From contig JAQOOI010000046.1 of NCBI GenBank assembly GCA_028554645.1, positions 124,001 to 188,000 on the forward strand: a stretch of 64,000 nucleotides of DNA, written 5' to 3'. The position numbers and the translations under genes are program-made. Shown piece by piece: positions 35,640 to 46,939 of the stretch. The DNA comes from Omphalotus guepiniiformis (Eukaryota > Basidiomycota > Agaricomycetes > Agaricales > Omphalotaceae). Below the pieces are notes generated by a model. It saw only the letters and a list, made by a program, of their open reading frames with translations, was not told where the DNA came from and did not search any database. How positions within the stretch are numbered: the first letter of the stretch is position 1; each line of letters starts with the position of its first letter.

Positions 35640-36190
35640 CTGGGCGCTCAGAAAAAGATAGCAGCCGGATTTTCCTCTGTGACCCAGAGACGGCAGCCCG
35701 GTTTCGTTTTCCAGTCTGAACTGGTCACACAGACACCGCCAGAATACCAGATAAAGATTCAACGAACAATAGGAGCCAAGGCTGTTCTTGCAGCACGAAT
35801 GGATTTGGAACGCCAACAAAGGGATGGTAGGCTTGTTCCTCTGTGCTCTACCTACTCTCGTTCCTTTGACGATGCGCCATCATATAGGTAGCTATGGAGA
35901 ATTACTACGAGATAAGGTCGAAAAGCAAATAGATCGTCTTGCTGCTCCCCCTCCATCAAAGGTAGTACGGTTTACTCATCGCGCATGACTTTAGTGCACG
36001 GAAAGCAAAGGAAGCTTACGCACAAACGGAGCTGCGCAAGTTACAGAATCGTATGGCGTTTTGGCGAAGCAGAGGAGGAAGTGGGCGCGTTTGACGAAAC
36101 GAAGGGTTTGGGTATGATTGATGTCGGGACCGGTAAAGTCAGAGAAGGAATGGGAGAGGCAAAGAGTAGAGGTTTGCTGGATTTTATTCT
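35640..36190 (+). pseudogene. PRP31: PRP31 splicing-factor gene fragment, captured and frameshifted
   Basis: Three adjoining exon-like pieces give [20 protein letters not shown], then [31 protein letters not shown] and [20 protein letters not shown], then [20 protein letters not shown]. This is the C-terminal third of the U4/U6 snRNP protein Prp31. The intron between RDG and SYG is retained (GTAGGC..ATATAG, 35827-35887), so the piece was copied as DNA, not from mRNA. One extra T near 36059-36062 shifts the frame right after RMAF, and no start or upstream Nop domain is present. It cannot make functional Prp31. It sits inside the 19-kb element and is cargo or debris. Confidence 0.82.
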
Positions 36191-36432
36191 TTCTGTTGCC
36201 CCTTTCATTGATTCATATCGCTTTTGTTAGCTAAAATGTCAAAGGAAGGCTTGTTATTCGTGTATGCTTTATCATCCGTCCACAGAGGAAGCGACAGTGG
36301 GGAAAGCAGGGGGACATTCATCTTGGCTGGGTACAGACAGAAGGTAGAGAAACTGAAGTAACAGGTTTTACAATCGTGATATTACATTCGCACTCCATCC
36401 CTATTACCGTTGGTTATATGGACAGCGTAGGA

Positions 36433-39400
36433 TCAACAAATGGTGGACGTGCACTGGCAAATCCAATGAGTGTCGCGCTTCGTAAGAGGGAACATTGAAA
36501 CAAACCTCTTGACGATAGGGAACGTGCGCCGCTGCTCGGCCCGCCACTTGCGCACCTGGTCGGCTAGCGTCGAGCCAGGGGGTACTTCCCGAAGTATGTC
36601 TATCCCGCACTTCTTGAAGAGGTCTCGACACTCCTTCTCCAGATTTTTGTACAAGATTGCTTGCTGTTTTGCATAAGCCACGTGTCCGGGGGTGGATTGT
36701 TTTGATGCCAGGCTTGACCACACCTCATACATTTTGGCAAATGCTCGAATACATCACATGAATTCGGCATGCTTGATTTCTACTTGTTCTTCCCATCGCT
36801 CGAAGTTCGCTTCATCTCGGAAGAACTTCACTCTCTCCTCTATAGATACTTTGCTGTCAGTATGTTGTTCAGCCACTTTTGTACGTCACTCACGCTCCTC
36901 TGCCCATTCATCCACCTTGGCCGAATCTAAACCTCGCCGCCAAATCCATCCGTCCTCGCTACTGGTGTGCTCATCTTTGGCCTTCTTCGCTGGCGGGGCT
37001 ACAATCGACTAGCATGAGGTGGTTCTTGAAAAAACCATAATCGTAATACCTACCTTTTGTGGGCGATGCCTGTCGCTTTGGTGCTATAGAAAAATGAATT
37101 AGATATAATGACCTTGACCAAACATGTTGCTAACTTGCCTTTTCGTCTTGTCATTTCCGTTGCTCCTCGTGACTCTTGCGTGGATGATGAATCTTTTTCG
37201 GTCCTCTCCCACTTCATCCCATTCCTGGCCTGATCAGTTTCGATAGATATACTAGCAGCAGCACCTGCTCTCCATAAAGCTCCATCCATGTGCCGCGATG
37301 CCCCAGGACCCCGTTTGACTGTAGTCTGTTGCCGCCATGTATCCTCCTCTCGAAGCTCTTGCCACTCTTCTGAATCCTGTTGGATGGCGCCCAGGTTCAC
37401 GAGAGCTCGACGATGACGATTGTAGTGATATAACTGTTCCTTTCGCCTTGCAATATAATTGTTGATGACAGTTGTGCTGCGAGTGTTCTGGTCCTGACCA
37501 CGATGGTGGACAGCCTTGTAGTCTCCGGCTGCAGTCAGCATGCGAACGGTCGCCTGTAACTCGAGGATCAAATCCCATGCTAATGCCTTTCGCAGGTCAA
37601 TCTCCTTTTGAGCCAGTTCGCCCAGCCCTAGCTCGAGGTATTGATCGACCGGCACGTCTGAAGGGATCCATAGAACCTCGTCCTCCACATCACAAGGCTT
37701 CGCTGTACACACCAAGTCCTCTATGCTCGGCATTACTATAGGCTGTTGAATGCGTAATTTCTCAATCCTTCGCGAGAGCTTCACTCTTCGTTCTTCTATT
37801 TCTTGCTGAGCTTTATCGTCTGATCTCCTCCCTGTTGCCCGAACATCCTTCCCCTTGTGTTTGATGATCGCTCTAGCTGAGATATGAGTAAAGTACGGGA
37901 TAAAAAGTGTGATTCAGATTGAACGCACTGAGCTTCCTGAATTGAAAGTGCTTCTTTCAGGAACCAACCGATCAATGTCTCCTGTACCACAGCGTCGACG
38001 CCGCATGATATGACTGCAGTGGACTTGAGCATTTTCTGCATCAACTGCGTGAACGATAGCGCTGGAGAGACAGCATGTCAATAAAATCCATCAGATTACA
38101 TTACATTGACCTTGACCGTATTCTCACCTTTACTTGAAGCCTGAGCATAGACCGAATGAACCAGCCGTTTTTTTTTCTTGTCGATGGTCGGAGAACAATC
38201 TTGCTGGTTCCAAGCCTCGAGCTCGTTCTGGTGAATGACGCATAAAGCACGAAAATTGTCTCGAGCTTGAATGTGCCGATTCACTGCATATGTGAGCTCC
38301 TTATACAGCTGCTGACCTGCATCTTTTTGTTGGTGAGCTGGCCCCTGTCTTCGATATTATGTGCACTTACCCATGTTCAAGACTTTCCGAGAAGACCAAG
38401 CCATAATCATTTCAATGATCACATCTTGCCGATGGCCGTTGCTCATTTGTCTCACCGCAGGACCAAGAGCATTTGTTTCCCCCCAAATTCCCTCCGCACT
38501 CTCTCCGTAGAAGTGGCCTGTGCATTCTTTGTAGGCTGAGGCAAACAGATACATGCACATGTCGAGATGATTGCGAACATGCATGGCAGGAATGGTGAAG
38601 CGCATGTCGCGAATGACGTAGGCCAAATCTGGAAACCATGCGGAGAATCGTTGCAACAGATGTACAGAATAATTACACTGGCTATCGTAGCTCAGCACTT
38701 GATCTGGAACACGACCCTCTGTGAATTTGGTCCGACGCAGTGCATGCGCCAACGCCAAATCCGTATTCGCAAAACGTTCACCAACCTGCAGGTCCACGAT
38801 TCCTTGTGGTATCCCATGGTCACACATCACATTGACCACCCCAGTAATGTCCATTCCCCTGAACTTTTTCTTGTTTTGCCTGGAGATAGCGTTCAAATAG
38901 GTGCAATTGGCCTTCTCCTCCTTCGATTGCTGCAATTCACCATTTTCCGTCGTGATGCCCTGCTTATTATGTGCTGCGTCCTTCTGAAGCTGTGGTACCT
39001 CGTCAATATACTTCTTTTCTTCTTCATGATGCGGAAATATTGAGCGTCCTTCGTATAATGAGACGTCTGTCCCATCGTGATTTTTGCTGAAGTGATTGAG
39101 CTGAAAATTCCCATCAAGTGTTCGACGACAGGAATGGAGATGCCTGAGATCATTTGGTACACTCTCCCAACCATCCTCCATATTCACGTTCTCTTCTGGA
39201 CAGCTCGGGCAAAAGACGGCGAGGTTTCCACAGGGGCGATGGGTCAGCACGCTGTCAATGCCGTGGCCTTGCCCTGACCATTTGTTCGCTCGCATGAATG
39301 CCCATAAGCGCGTAATGGCGAGGAAATTGGCGTAGAACTCTGGCGCGGTGTGCGAAAAGTTGTAGTCGGTAAGCTGAGCAAGCGCTCGACAGTAATCATA

Positions 39401-40163
39401 CGCGTGCTTTTTGGACGATTCCGAATGTAGCTGAAATTCTCTGAGCACTTTGAAAGTGTACGCAGTTTTCGGCTCTACCACTGACCCAGGGAACAGGTTC
39501 GCAGCGAACAGTTGGTCCCATTTCTCAGGTCTACCCATGCAGTGACAGTACGAAACTCGAGTTGCATGTGCACCATTACTGTCTATGACATTCAACAACA
39601 GAGCATCCTCGCCGTAAGGGCAAGGGTCTCCTTCGTGTCCCAGATGGATAGACCATTGCGGACTCAGCGCAGACAGGTCGTGACGCCTAAAGTAACTATC
39701 TTCAGGTCCCCAAAACTCCGCCCAATGAAAAGGTAAATGTGTGTGGCATGCCAGGAAACACTGATTGCACAGTGGCGCTAACTGGAAGCAATCCCTGCAT
39801 CGCGTAGTCCGAATGCGTTCCGCACAAGAACAAGGCTGTCCTATACGTGGATCTGCGTCCTTTGAGATGTAAGAACGAAGTAACGCTTCAGATCTCATCC
39901 CATACTGCTCCAAAAGATTGGCACGCTGCACTGAATATCCTTAGCCTGTCGCACCTACACATCGTACCAAGCAAGCAACGTACTCGTGTCTTCACTTCCG
40001 CCTCGTTGACGTTCAAATTCGAAGCCTCTCCCTGTGACATGTCATTCGCACCATCTCCCTGTAGACTAGGACGAATAGCGTTCTGCAGTTTCTTTGCCGG
40101 ACGGTCCACTAAGATTTGAGCGAGAATATCCGGTTTGGTGGGACGTCTCCGGTTCGGTGCCAT
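36433..40163 (-). CDS. KDZ-family transposase
   Basis: ATG 40163 (MAPNRRRPTKPDIL). The main exon (about 39931-38372) starts with a CxC2-type cysteine cluster, QPCSCAERIRTTRCRDC then FQLAPLCNQCFLACHTH with HWAEFW. It continues with LTDYNFSHTAPEFYANFLAI and the catalytic core FRGMDITGVVNVMCDHGI, DLQVGERFANTDLALAHAL, LSYDSQCNYSVHLLQRF and GESAEGIWGETNALGP. Later exons (38329-38130, about 38050-37930, 37860-37050, 36990-36433) carry the helical C-terminus with RSTTVINNYIARRKEQLYHY and RRALVNLGAI..WQELREEDTW. The gene is long, as KDZ genes are. All core acidic candidates (DITG, YDSQC, EGIWGE) are present and I see no internal stop in the exons. The exon 1/2 join and the small introns are not fully resolved. 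Confidence 0.88.
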
Positions 40164-40859
40164 CTGCAGCCTGCGGTTAACTGTTGACTCGTGAAGGTAG
40201 TGAGTCCTAACTGACCTTGAACTTTGTTGCTTTCTTTCCCTTCCTTGGTGAGCCCGTGGACAGGCAGGGAACACAAGGACCGACCGAAAATCGGTAGGGA
40301 GACGACTTGCAGTCGCCTACCCAGTAACCACCAGACGTGGCTCTAATATCTGGAAATATATAGAACCGACAAGATAGTCGGTGGGTGCACGACGTGAAAG
40401 TCGCGCGAGGGTTGTCCCACGAGAAGTGGAAAAGGCCTTTTTTTGAGGGGAGTAATCCCGAGCGGGCGACAAGAGAGGAAAAGACCGGAACAAGGTAGCA
40501 ATCAACGGACGGTTTTCAGAGTCACGTGATTTTGTCGATAAATAAACACCTAACCCTAGTTCGTGCCCTTACTCACCCCCTATATAACCTCTTCGAATTC
40601 TGGTCTGGACTAGCTCGTGTATCTGTACTTACTATATCGTTTATGCAATATGATTTCAATGCTTTCGCTGTCCATAAGGGTCGATACGGATAATATTGTA
40701 AAATATGAAAAGTATTACAAACACGCTGTTATACATTGCACCGGACTGATATCATTTCCTGCGAGCCGCGTCGTTTTGAAGTCCTGATGTTGTAGCTACA
40801 TTGACATTGTTGAACCACGAAGAGCTGTCGATGTACGTGTCCACACCCTATATATCTCA
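40164..40859. other. Transposase promoter/leader with tandem hairpins
   Basis: Upstream region of the KDZ transposase. Between 40283 and 40420 five stem-loops follow each other (separate entry). A CCTATATAACC sequence near 40579 could be a TATA element for either direction. No coding frame is supported. Confidence 0.5.
40283..40420. repeat. Cluster of five short hairpins upstream of the transposase
   Basis: Stems seen: ACCGA/TCGGT (40283-40295); GTAGG+CGACT/AGTCG+CCTAC (40294-40320); CCAGA/TCTGG (40331-40353); CCGAC/GTCGG (40366-40381); GTGGG..CGAC/GTCG..CCCAC (40381-40420). Such density in 138 bp is unlikely by chance. Confidence 0.65.
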
Positions 40860-41866
40860 GTGAGGCACTGTCATTCAACACTCAGTTACCTCAAACATAC
40901 CATGTTCAAGCTGTTTTTCTCTTCCCGCTCTTCCGTTTTTTGCTCCGTGGCGCTCTCAGGCCTTTGCCTGGAAAGGGGTTGTCAGTTTCTAACACTGAAG
41001 CGAAGCCGGCACGAAACTCACCTCGGCTCTTCTTCAGCTGTATGCTCCCTAACAAGATGCTTCAATCCACGCAATGCAACTTCGTTCCAACTCAACGTGT
41101 TCAACGATGTTGCGGCCTCTGCGCCACTCTTTCCTTCTTTGGCAGTCACTTGCTGCTTCGTTCCTCTAGATGCGACTGCGTTCCGAATTGACGCGTCGTT
41201 CAACATTGATCTCGGGGTTTCTCGTCAGCTCCTGAGACTAGTAAGAATGCGTAACCGAAACCTCACTTTGTCTCATCTTCAGCTGTAACCGGGGTGATGA
41301 GGTGCTTCAAGCCACGCAACGCGACTTCGTTCCAGGTCAACGCGTTCGACGAGGTTTCGGGCTCGGTCCTTCGACTGGTGTGGGGTGGTTGGCTGTCTGC
41401 GCGTCTAACAACGTCCTGAGACGTACCTCGTTTCTGCTCTCACTTGCTGTTCGTCTGATGCGACAGTGTTGCAGTTTACTTCCTTTATCAACATGGTGGA
41501 AACGGGGAGGAGGTGGTCAATCAGAGAATGTAGTACTTACTTATATGACTGCCAATCGTGAAACTTGTGAAGGTGGTGAAGGTGGTGAAGGTGGAAGATG
41601 GATCAGTATGTTATGTCTGTATTGAACGACATATCTTTCATCTATATTGCCTCATTTGCATTTGCCTGCCTGCCACGTACTGATCCCGGTACGCGCACGA
41701 CCTTTGCCAAAAAAACAGCTCGCGTTTTCACCTTAGTGTCCCCTTCCCCACATGTTGGTCACAACAATTCAATATTGAGCTTGGCAACAAAAAACACAGT
41801 GATGATGATGTTGGAGATTAGTGCTACATGTTGAACTACATTTTAAAAAAAACAGAAAAGCAATAG
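40860..41866. other. Non-coding stretch with two diverged direct repeats
   Basis: Two related blocks (about 41010-41120 and 41250-41365) share GATGCTTCAATCCACGCAA-like and ACTTCGTTCCA..TCAACG-type sequence. Open frames here are short and without domain motifs. I do not call a gene. Confidence 0.4.
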
Positions 41867-44025
41867 TCAAGCAGGCAGGCGACGAGGTAGAACAGGCGGG
41901 CGTTTGAGTACGACGAAGGCTGACTGAACGTAAAATTTAACAATGTTATGCTCCCATTCTTTCCCGCGTGACGGTAACAGGTTCAGGTCTGCATCAATCC
42001 CGCGTCGCCAGATAACAGGCTTCGAACCCGACCAAGTGTCCAGTAACCGCCAAAAATGCCTCAGAGCGTGATATCGTTCCACCCAATCCTCTGCAATAAG
42101 GCCTACATTCGCATCAGGGAATGGCTGAAAGGTGGTCCCTGTTTGAAATATTTTGTCGACCAAGGCTTCTCGGGCTCGACGGTGCTGAGCTTCCGCAACT
42201 GCAAGTTGGGCTGCGCTCTCATTGACTGACGGTCGTGGTTTCGAAGAGTCCAATTGACGATCAACTGCAAGCAATTCGTGTCTGAAGTTGATCATTGCCA
42301 GCTCCCATATAAGTACTTGACCCCGCCTGCGGTCGAACGGACCTGTTCGCGAAGTCACAGGCGACGCCTTCCCACCGAATCGGTCCATAGTGTCTCGCAC
42401 CAAATGAAACGCATGACTCTTTATTGCCTGCTTTTTTGTCTCAATCGCCCGACCAGGATCAGTATTCAGTGTTGGCATGTTCAGAACCTTTCTCCACGTC
42501 TCGGTGCTTTGTGGCTCCACAGGCGTCTGCAAATCTCGGCATCTCGCCAACCACGCTGGACGGAAATGCTCCCATTGATGGAGAAGGTTGTCCTGTCGCC
42601 CGTCGGTTCGGACGCCAAAGAACAAACCGGGATCTGGCACAACGAAAAACTTCTTTTGCTGAGTGATGCCCTGAGTTTGTATGGTGAGATTGACTCGCTC
42701 CCATGATGGAATCGTCGCTGGTGCCATTGCATCCGTTGAATCATAGTCGTCGAAAGGATTGCGTTCCTCGGGTGGTGCTACATTGAAAGGTAGAATATCA
42801 GTAAGAGTGCCTCAGTGTGAGTAGATATTGAAAACTGACGCCCCACGCCCTTTCCAAACCGAGGTTTGGCGGAAGTGCCCCTCTTGGACTGGCTGTATGG
42901 GCTCACAGCAGCGGCGTGATTGATGCGGTCATTCCTAATAACTCCGGTCGACGTTTCGGCAGGTTGGGCAGCGGCAGAGTGCGAGTACACAGGGGAAATG
43001 ATACGATCGACCCCAACCCGATGGGACGACTGGTAGTCCCCCGGATGGTGGCTGTTTTGGAAAGGGCTAACATCTAAGAAACAATTGATGCCGGAAATAC
43101 GAATGGCTGCGAACTTCGTCTCAGACCCAGCCTGTGTAGTGGCGATAGGAAGGTATGGGGGCTTGGCCTGGGCTACGCAGATCTTTGGTGGGGCAGGTTG
43201 TATTAACTGCACCTCCTTCTGAATGACCTGGCAGCGGAAGCTTGAGTAGGGTCGCACAAAGTACACAGGGAGTCCGGCGCGAAATAGCAACGAAGCCTGG
43301 GCATCGTCCCACACAAACACACCAAGACGTGTGGCGCACGTTACTGTGGCTGCCTGTCCTTCACCCCTCATCAGCGCAGAGAATGTGTCGACATAGTCAA
43401 ACATGGCCTGCAAAGTCAGCCACGCCCTTTGTAATTCCACCAACCCTCGTTGAAGATCACGGATAGGGGAGGCAATGGTAGTGATGTGGATGAAACAGAT
43501 CTCCATTGTTTGACGCAGTTCCCCTACCAAAGCTCTGTCACGGCCATCAGACGAGGTCAAGAAGAACTTTTGTGTTCGATCCTCCATCTCTTTCACGGCT
43601 CGTTGGAGGTCCTCCTTGAAATCATTGGCGTAACCAGTGGTACCGCCTACAATTGCCTGTCGTGTCGGACTGTCCGGGAAAAAATGGAGGTAACAGTCTT
43701 TAATATCGCTCCACATGACTCGATAATCCCAAAAAGGCCAAAGTTCATCTTCAGGTCGCACTGGTATGCATGCAAGATAAGGATACGTTGGATGGAAAGG
43801 TTGCGGCCAGCGACAAGGGTCATCCGGACCATAGCGAGCGTCGGACCGACGATATATATCTCGAGTGGATCCATAGGGAGGTTCTGGAATGCTAATCATG
43901 TTGGGGGAGGTGATGAACGCCTGGATTTTCGGCAGGAGTGCTCCTGTTACGCCGTCAGAGTACGTGATTTCGACACCTTCTTCGACCTTGTTGCGGGTAA
44001 GATTGATTGAGTGCGTTGCTGACAT
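41867..44025 (-). CDS. 698-aa companion protein of the KDZ element (unknown function)
   Basis: Two exons, 44025-42840 and 42777-41867, joined through a 62-bp intron with an unusual GTCAGT donor. Segments that look structured: RYGPDDPCRWPQPFHPTYPY, LACIPVRPEDELWPFWDYRV, IVGGTTGYANDFKEDLQRAV, a helical DLQRGLVELQRAWLTLQAMF, then TRLGVFVWDDAQASLLFRAG and LPVYFVRPYSSF. The second exon has SWERVNLTIQTQG, FFVVPDPGLFFGVRTDGR, RKVLNMPTLNTDPG and a final ALRHFWRLLDTWSG region. I have the impression that similar proteins are common in transposon-rich basidiomycete genomes, but I recognise no named domain. Its position next to the transposase in the same element suggests a role in transposition or in persistence of the element. 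An intact frame suggests it is still functional. Confidence 0.78.
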
Positions 44026-44512
44026 TATGCTACACATGGAATGAGAAGTATTGAGAATTATTACAAGCCATGAAGGAAACTGGAAACGCACGGCTCAGTC
44101 CTTTATGCAATGCAACCAGTAAAACACCAAATGGAACCGATGGAACAGTGACAGACGCCAAAATGGCGCCGCGATCTAGACTAGCACGAGATGTGCTAGT
44201 GTTTTGCAGAAGCACAATGAAGTGCCTGTGTTCAAGAGATAGCGTTCAAAGCTGTGTGAGGAAGTAGAGGAAGGAGGAAGAATATTAAGTTAAGCGCCGC
44301 GGCGCCACATCAACTGGCTCATTAAGCGCTCAGCGCTCAGGCCACAGCGCTGCGCCACACGCAGCCCCATCTATCAGGGCACCACTTATTTAACCACTTA
44401 TCAATATATCAGGCACTACTTACTTGACATCAAAACTCTCATAAAATGTGACGTTGTGTGGTTATAAGCCAAATATATATTTATCGTTAATGTAACTAAC
44501 GCTATTCACGAC
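44026..44512. other. Spacer with a perfect hairpin
   Basis: Promoter side of the 698-aa companion gene. Contains ACTAGCAC-GAGAT-GTGCTAGT at 44180-44200 (8-bp perfect stem) about 155 bp upstream of the ATG, and a GCGC-rich palindromic stretch near 44290-44370. Confidence 0.5.
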
Positions 44513-45377
44513 TCATTGAAACATCGGATGAAGTGCAGCTTCCACTCCCTCAGCACATAGTTCCTTGTAAAACCCGACGGCGTCGTCTCTGTTTCGCCAA
44601 GCGTTACAACGTTTTTAGCGACAGTAAAGGGGGGAACACTTACAGATCCTCAAAGACTCGACACTGTTCCTTCCATTGTACCACATGCCGCAGACTCTGA
44701 CCATCCACTACTTTTCCCTTCGCTTGCTGCCGTTTCTTCTTGGGGCTCGCAGGCGAGAACGTGCACGGAGGATCAGTTCCCATGTACTGAAAAGGATCGG
44801 CAGGGTCCGGAATACGAGGTCGAGTAGGTGTAGCAGGGCCTGAAGGGGAGGATAAGAGACGAAAGCGCTGTGTGAGCTCCACCACTGATGCACCCTGAGC
44901 GACTGATGCAGGCTGAGGATTGACGCGATGAGTGGAGGGGTTTGCAGCGGTAGGCGATGACGGCAAAGGTTCAGAGGCTGGAACTGAAGGCGAAAAGGGA
45001 GACCCCACGAAAGGTTGCAGTGTGCCTGTCCAAGGATTCACGAATGAATCGTCCTCGCCATCGCGGTGATCGTGACTTTCAAGGCATGCAAACCTCCACC
45101 ATTTCAAGGCCGAGTCCTGCGAGCTGAATTTCCGGGTTATGGCCTGCACCTTTTTCGCTTGAAGGCTGGCACGATTCCTGCAGAGCATTAGAATATCTGT
45201 TTCGAAGAAAAGGTCACGGACTCACCAGTCCTCATAAATACCAGCTTTCGCTCCGTCGAATAGCACATAATAAGACGGGGTGACACTGTTATAGACAGGG
45301 CTTTTCAGGCAGTACAATGGGGGCTTGCAACCTCGGCGAGGGTCGCCACTAAAATCATTATCACTGGGGTTGCTCAT
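44513..45377 (-). CDS. RNase H1 N-terminal-domain-like protein (253 aa), transposon cargo
   Basis: Three exons join in phase: 45377-45226, 45177-44644 and 44588-44513. The first exon ends and the second starts within a segment reading SYYVLFDGAKAGIYEDW, then NRASLQAKKVQAITRKFSSQ and DSALKWWRFAC. This matches the pattern of the small RNase H1 N-terminal hybrid-binding domain (YYVV..G..PGIY..W..C..QV..F..A.F..F....EA). A Pro/Ser-rich middle and a basic KKKRQQAKGKV patch follow. The last exon ends KELCAEGVEAALHPMFQ. No RNase H catalytic domain is present. Binding to RNA/DNA hybrids or double-stranded RNA is inferred from the domain. It lies between the 698-aa companion and the next small gene, all on the minus strand. 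Confidence 0.7.
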
Positions 45378-45397
45378 GGATGAAGGATAAGAGGACA

Positions 45398-45413
45398 GTC
45401 ACACTGGTGTGAC
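45398..45413. repeat. Palindrome GTCACAC-TG-GTGTGAC
   Basis: Seven-base arms around a 2-nt centre, 21-36 bp upstream of the ATG at 45377. Could be a hairpin or a binding site for a dimeric protein. Confidence 0.5.
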
Positions 45414-45678
45414 CATCTAAACCAGCAGGATCCGCGAGGCATCCATCACGGCCACATAATTTTCTTTTGCAGGTCAAATGATTTTTCAACGACCGACAAA
45501 AAAGGATTCTGATCGCAGGGGTGATGATCTCTATGCAACCAATAGCAATCTATTCAGAACTCGTAAACTACGATACATCACGGACTAGAACCAAGGAAGG
45601 TCAAATCAATAACTTCGCGCTCGGGGGAGGAGAATCCCATTGCTGTATCTCCATCAGCTGAAGAGGGGAAAGACGATG

Positions 45679-46411
45679 TTAGCTATCAATGACAGGGAAG
45701 TATGGGTGGCACAACTGACAGTCTGGAGTGGCTGCGCGGGGTGCAGGAACCTCAACGATGTTATGCGGAGTGTACCAATGGGGGTTATAGTGAAGACGGT
45801 GCCTAAATACTTCAGGCCTCCCAACAGTGCGAACGAATTCACTGAACGCAACCCGAACGTATCCTCGAATAGAGGTGCTGAAAGCTAAGGGTTTCCTCGG
45901 GTCGCAAAGAGGGCCGCAAGGAACTGCTCGTCTCATCGCGTCTGTCGGGCCATGGGTCCTAGACCACACTGTCCGATCGGCACGCTCGTAAAGGACAACC
46001 ATTGTGCCGAGGACACAGCGCTGGAGAAAGCTGGTCCTCATATGTTGGGGCTGCTCGTTGGCGCACTCCCTATGTTCATGCCCTTCGGCCACACACTATA
46101 GATGTAAAATGGTAAATTCTGTTAGCGAGGCGCATGGTAAGGACATATTGACTGACCTCTTGTAGAGTTTGCCCCATTCGTGAGAAGTCATTACGACCGT
46201 AATCAATCCAGCGGGCCAGTTCACACGAAGGGAACCTGGGGTTGTTCACTACGGGCTGCACGATGCCGTAGATGACATGCTTGAGCATGTATTCGAGCGC
46301 ACGAGCAGGTGAGACAATAGGTGGGACAGACGAAAGAACACCCAGCAGGTTCTGGACGTCCGTGTTGAGGGGGTCATTGTGAGGTTCAACACTTTGAATG
46401 TCCACGTCCAT
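45679..46411 (-). CDS. Small element-encoded protein A (about 223 aa, unknown)
   Basis: Exons 46411-46157 and 46095-45679, joined in phase 0 with a GTCAGT donor and CTATAG acceptor. The sequence starts MDVDIQSVEPHNDPLNTDVQ, contains VPPIVSPARALEYMLKHVIY and RNDFSRMGQTLQE before the intron, then CVAEGHEHRECANEQPQHMR and YERADRTVWSRTHGPTDAMR. I recognise no domain. The intron falls at the same place as in small protein B (48196-49152), where exon 1 ends LSNIGRWYEE; the two appear distantly related. The start is the first ATG; a codon further upstream in frame is TTG. Confidence 0.6.
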
Positions 46412-46541
46412 GTTGAGCAATGCATCAAGTTGGAACTGTTATATACGCTTCAGCACCCAATCACAGGTAGGCAGTGGTTGACGCGTATACCTGTTGGGGT
46501 GACCCGAAACTACGGACATGCAGCACTCTGATAGGAGAAGG

Positions 46542-46828
46542 TGTTACGGCAGGAGCCGCCCGGCGCGCGACTCCAGGTCGCTCGCCACACAGAATGACGC
46601 AAGGGTCGTCAAAGCAAAAAGCAAAATAAAATAAAAAAAGGAAAAAAAAAAAGGAAAAAAGACCCAGTGCTGAGTTGTACTGGAAGAGAGTTGATACGCG
46701 CTTGTTGTTACGGCAGAAGCCGCCCGGCGAGCGACCTGGAGTCGCGCGCCGCACAGAACGACGCAAGGGTCGTCAAAACGAAAAAAAGGCCCAATGCAGA
46801 GTTGTACTGGAAGAGAGTTGATATGCAT
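46542..46828. repeat. Duplicated block with inverted GC-rich hairpin
   Basis: Two copies (46542-46612 and 46707-46778) are direct repeats in their flanks (TGTTACGGCAG.AGCCGCCC and ACGCAAGGGTCGTCAAA). The 25-nt GC-rich hairpin inside them (46562-46586 and 46726-46750; arms GGCG and GCGAC) is present in exact reverse-complement orientation. A second direct repeat, AGTTGTACTGGAAGAGAGTT, follows each copy. The poly(A)-rich run at 46614-46660 separates them. Confidence 0.75.
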
Positions 46829-46939
46829 TTGTCGTTGTGGAGCTAAGTCACGTGAATTGGATGAATAATTCCACGATCACGCGCAAGCAAAGGACCACGA
46901 GGCTCACATGAGCCCAAGTAATCGTCACTCTTTTCTTAA

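Noticed and set aside
40860..41288. 142-codon plus-strand frame left of the companion gene
   Set aside because: Cys/Ser/Leu-rich without motifs and covers one of two diverged direct repeats; the second repeat does not keep the frame.
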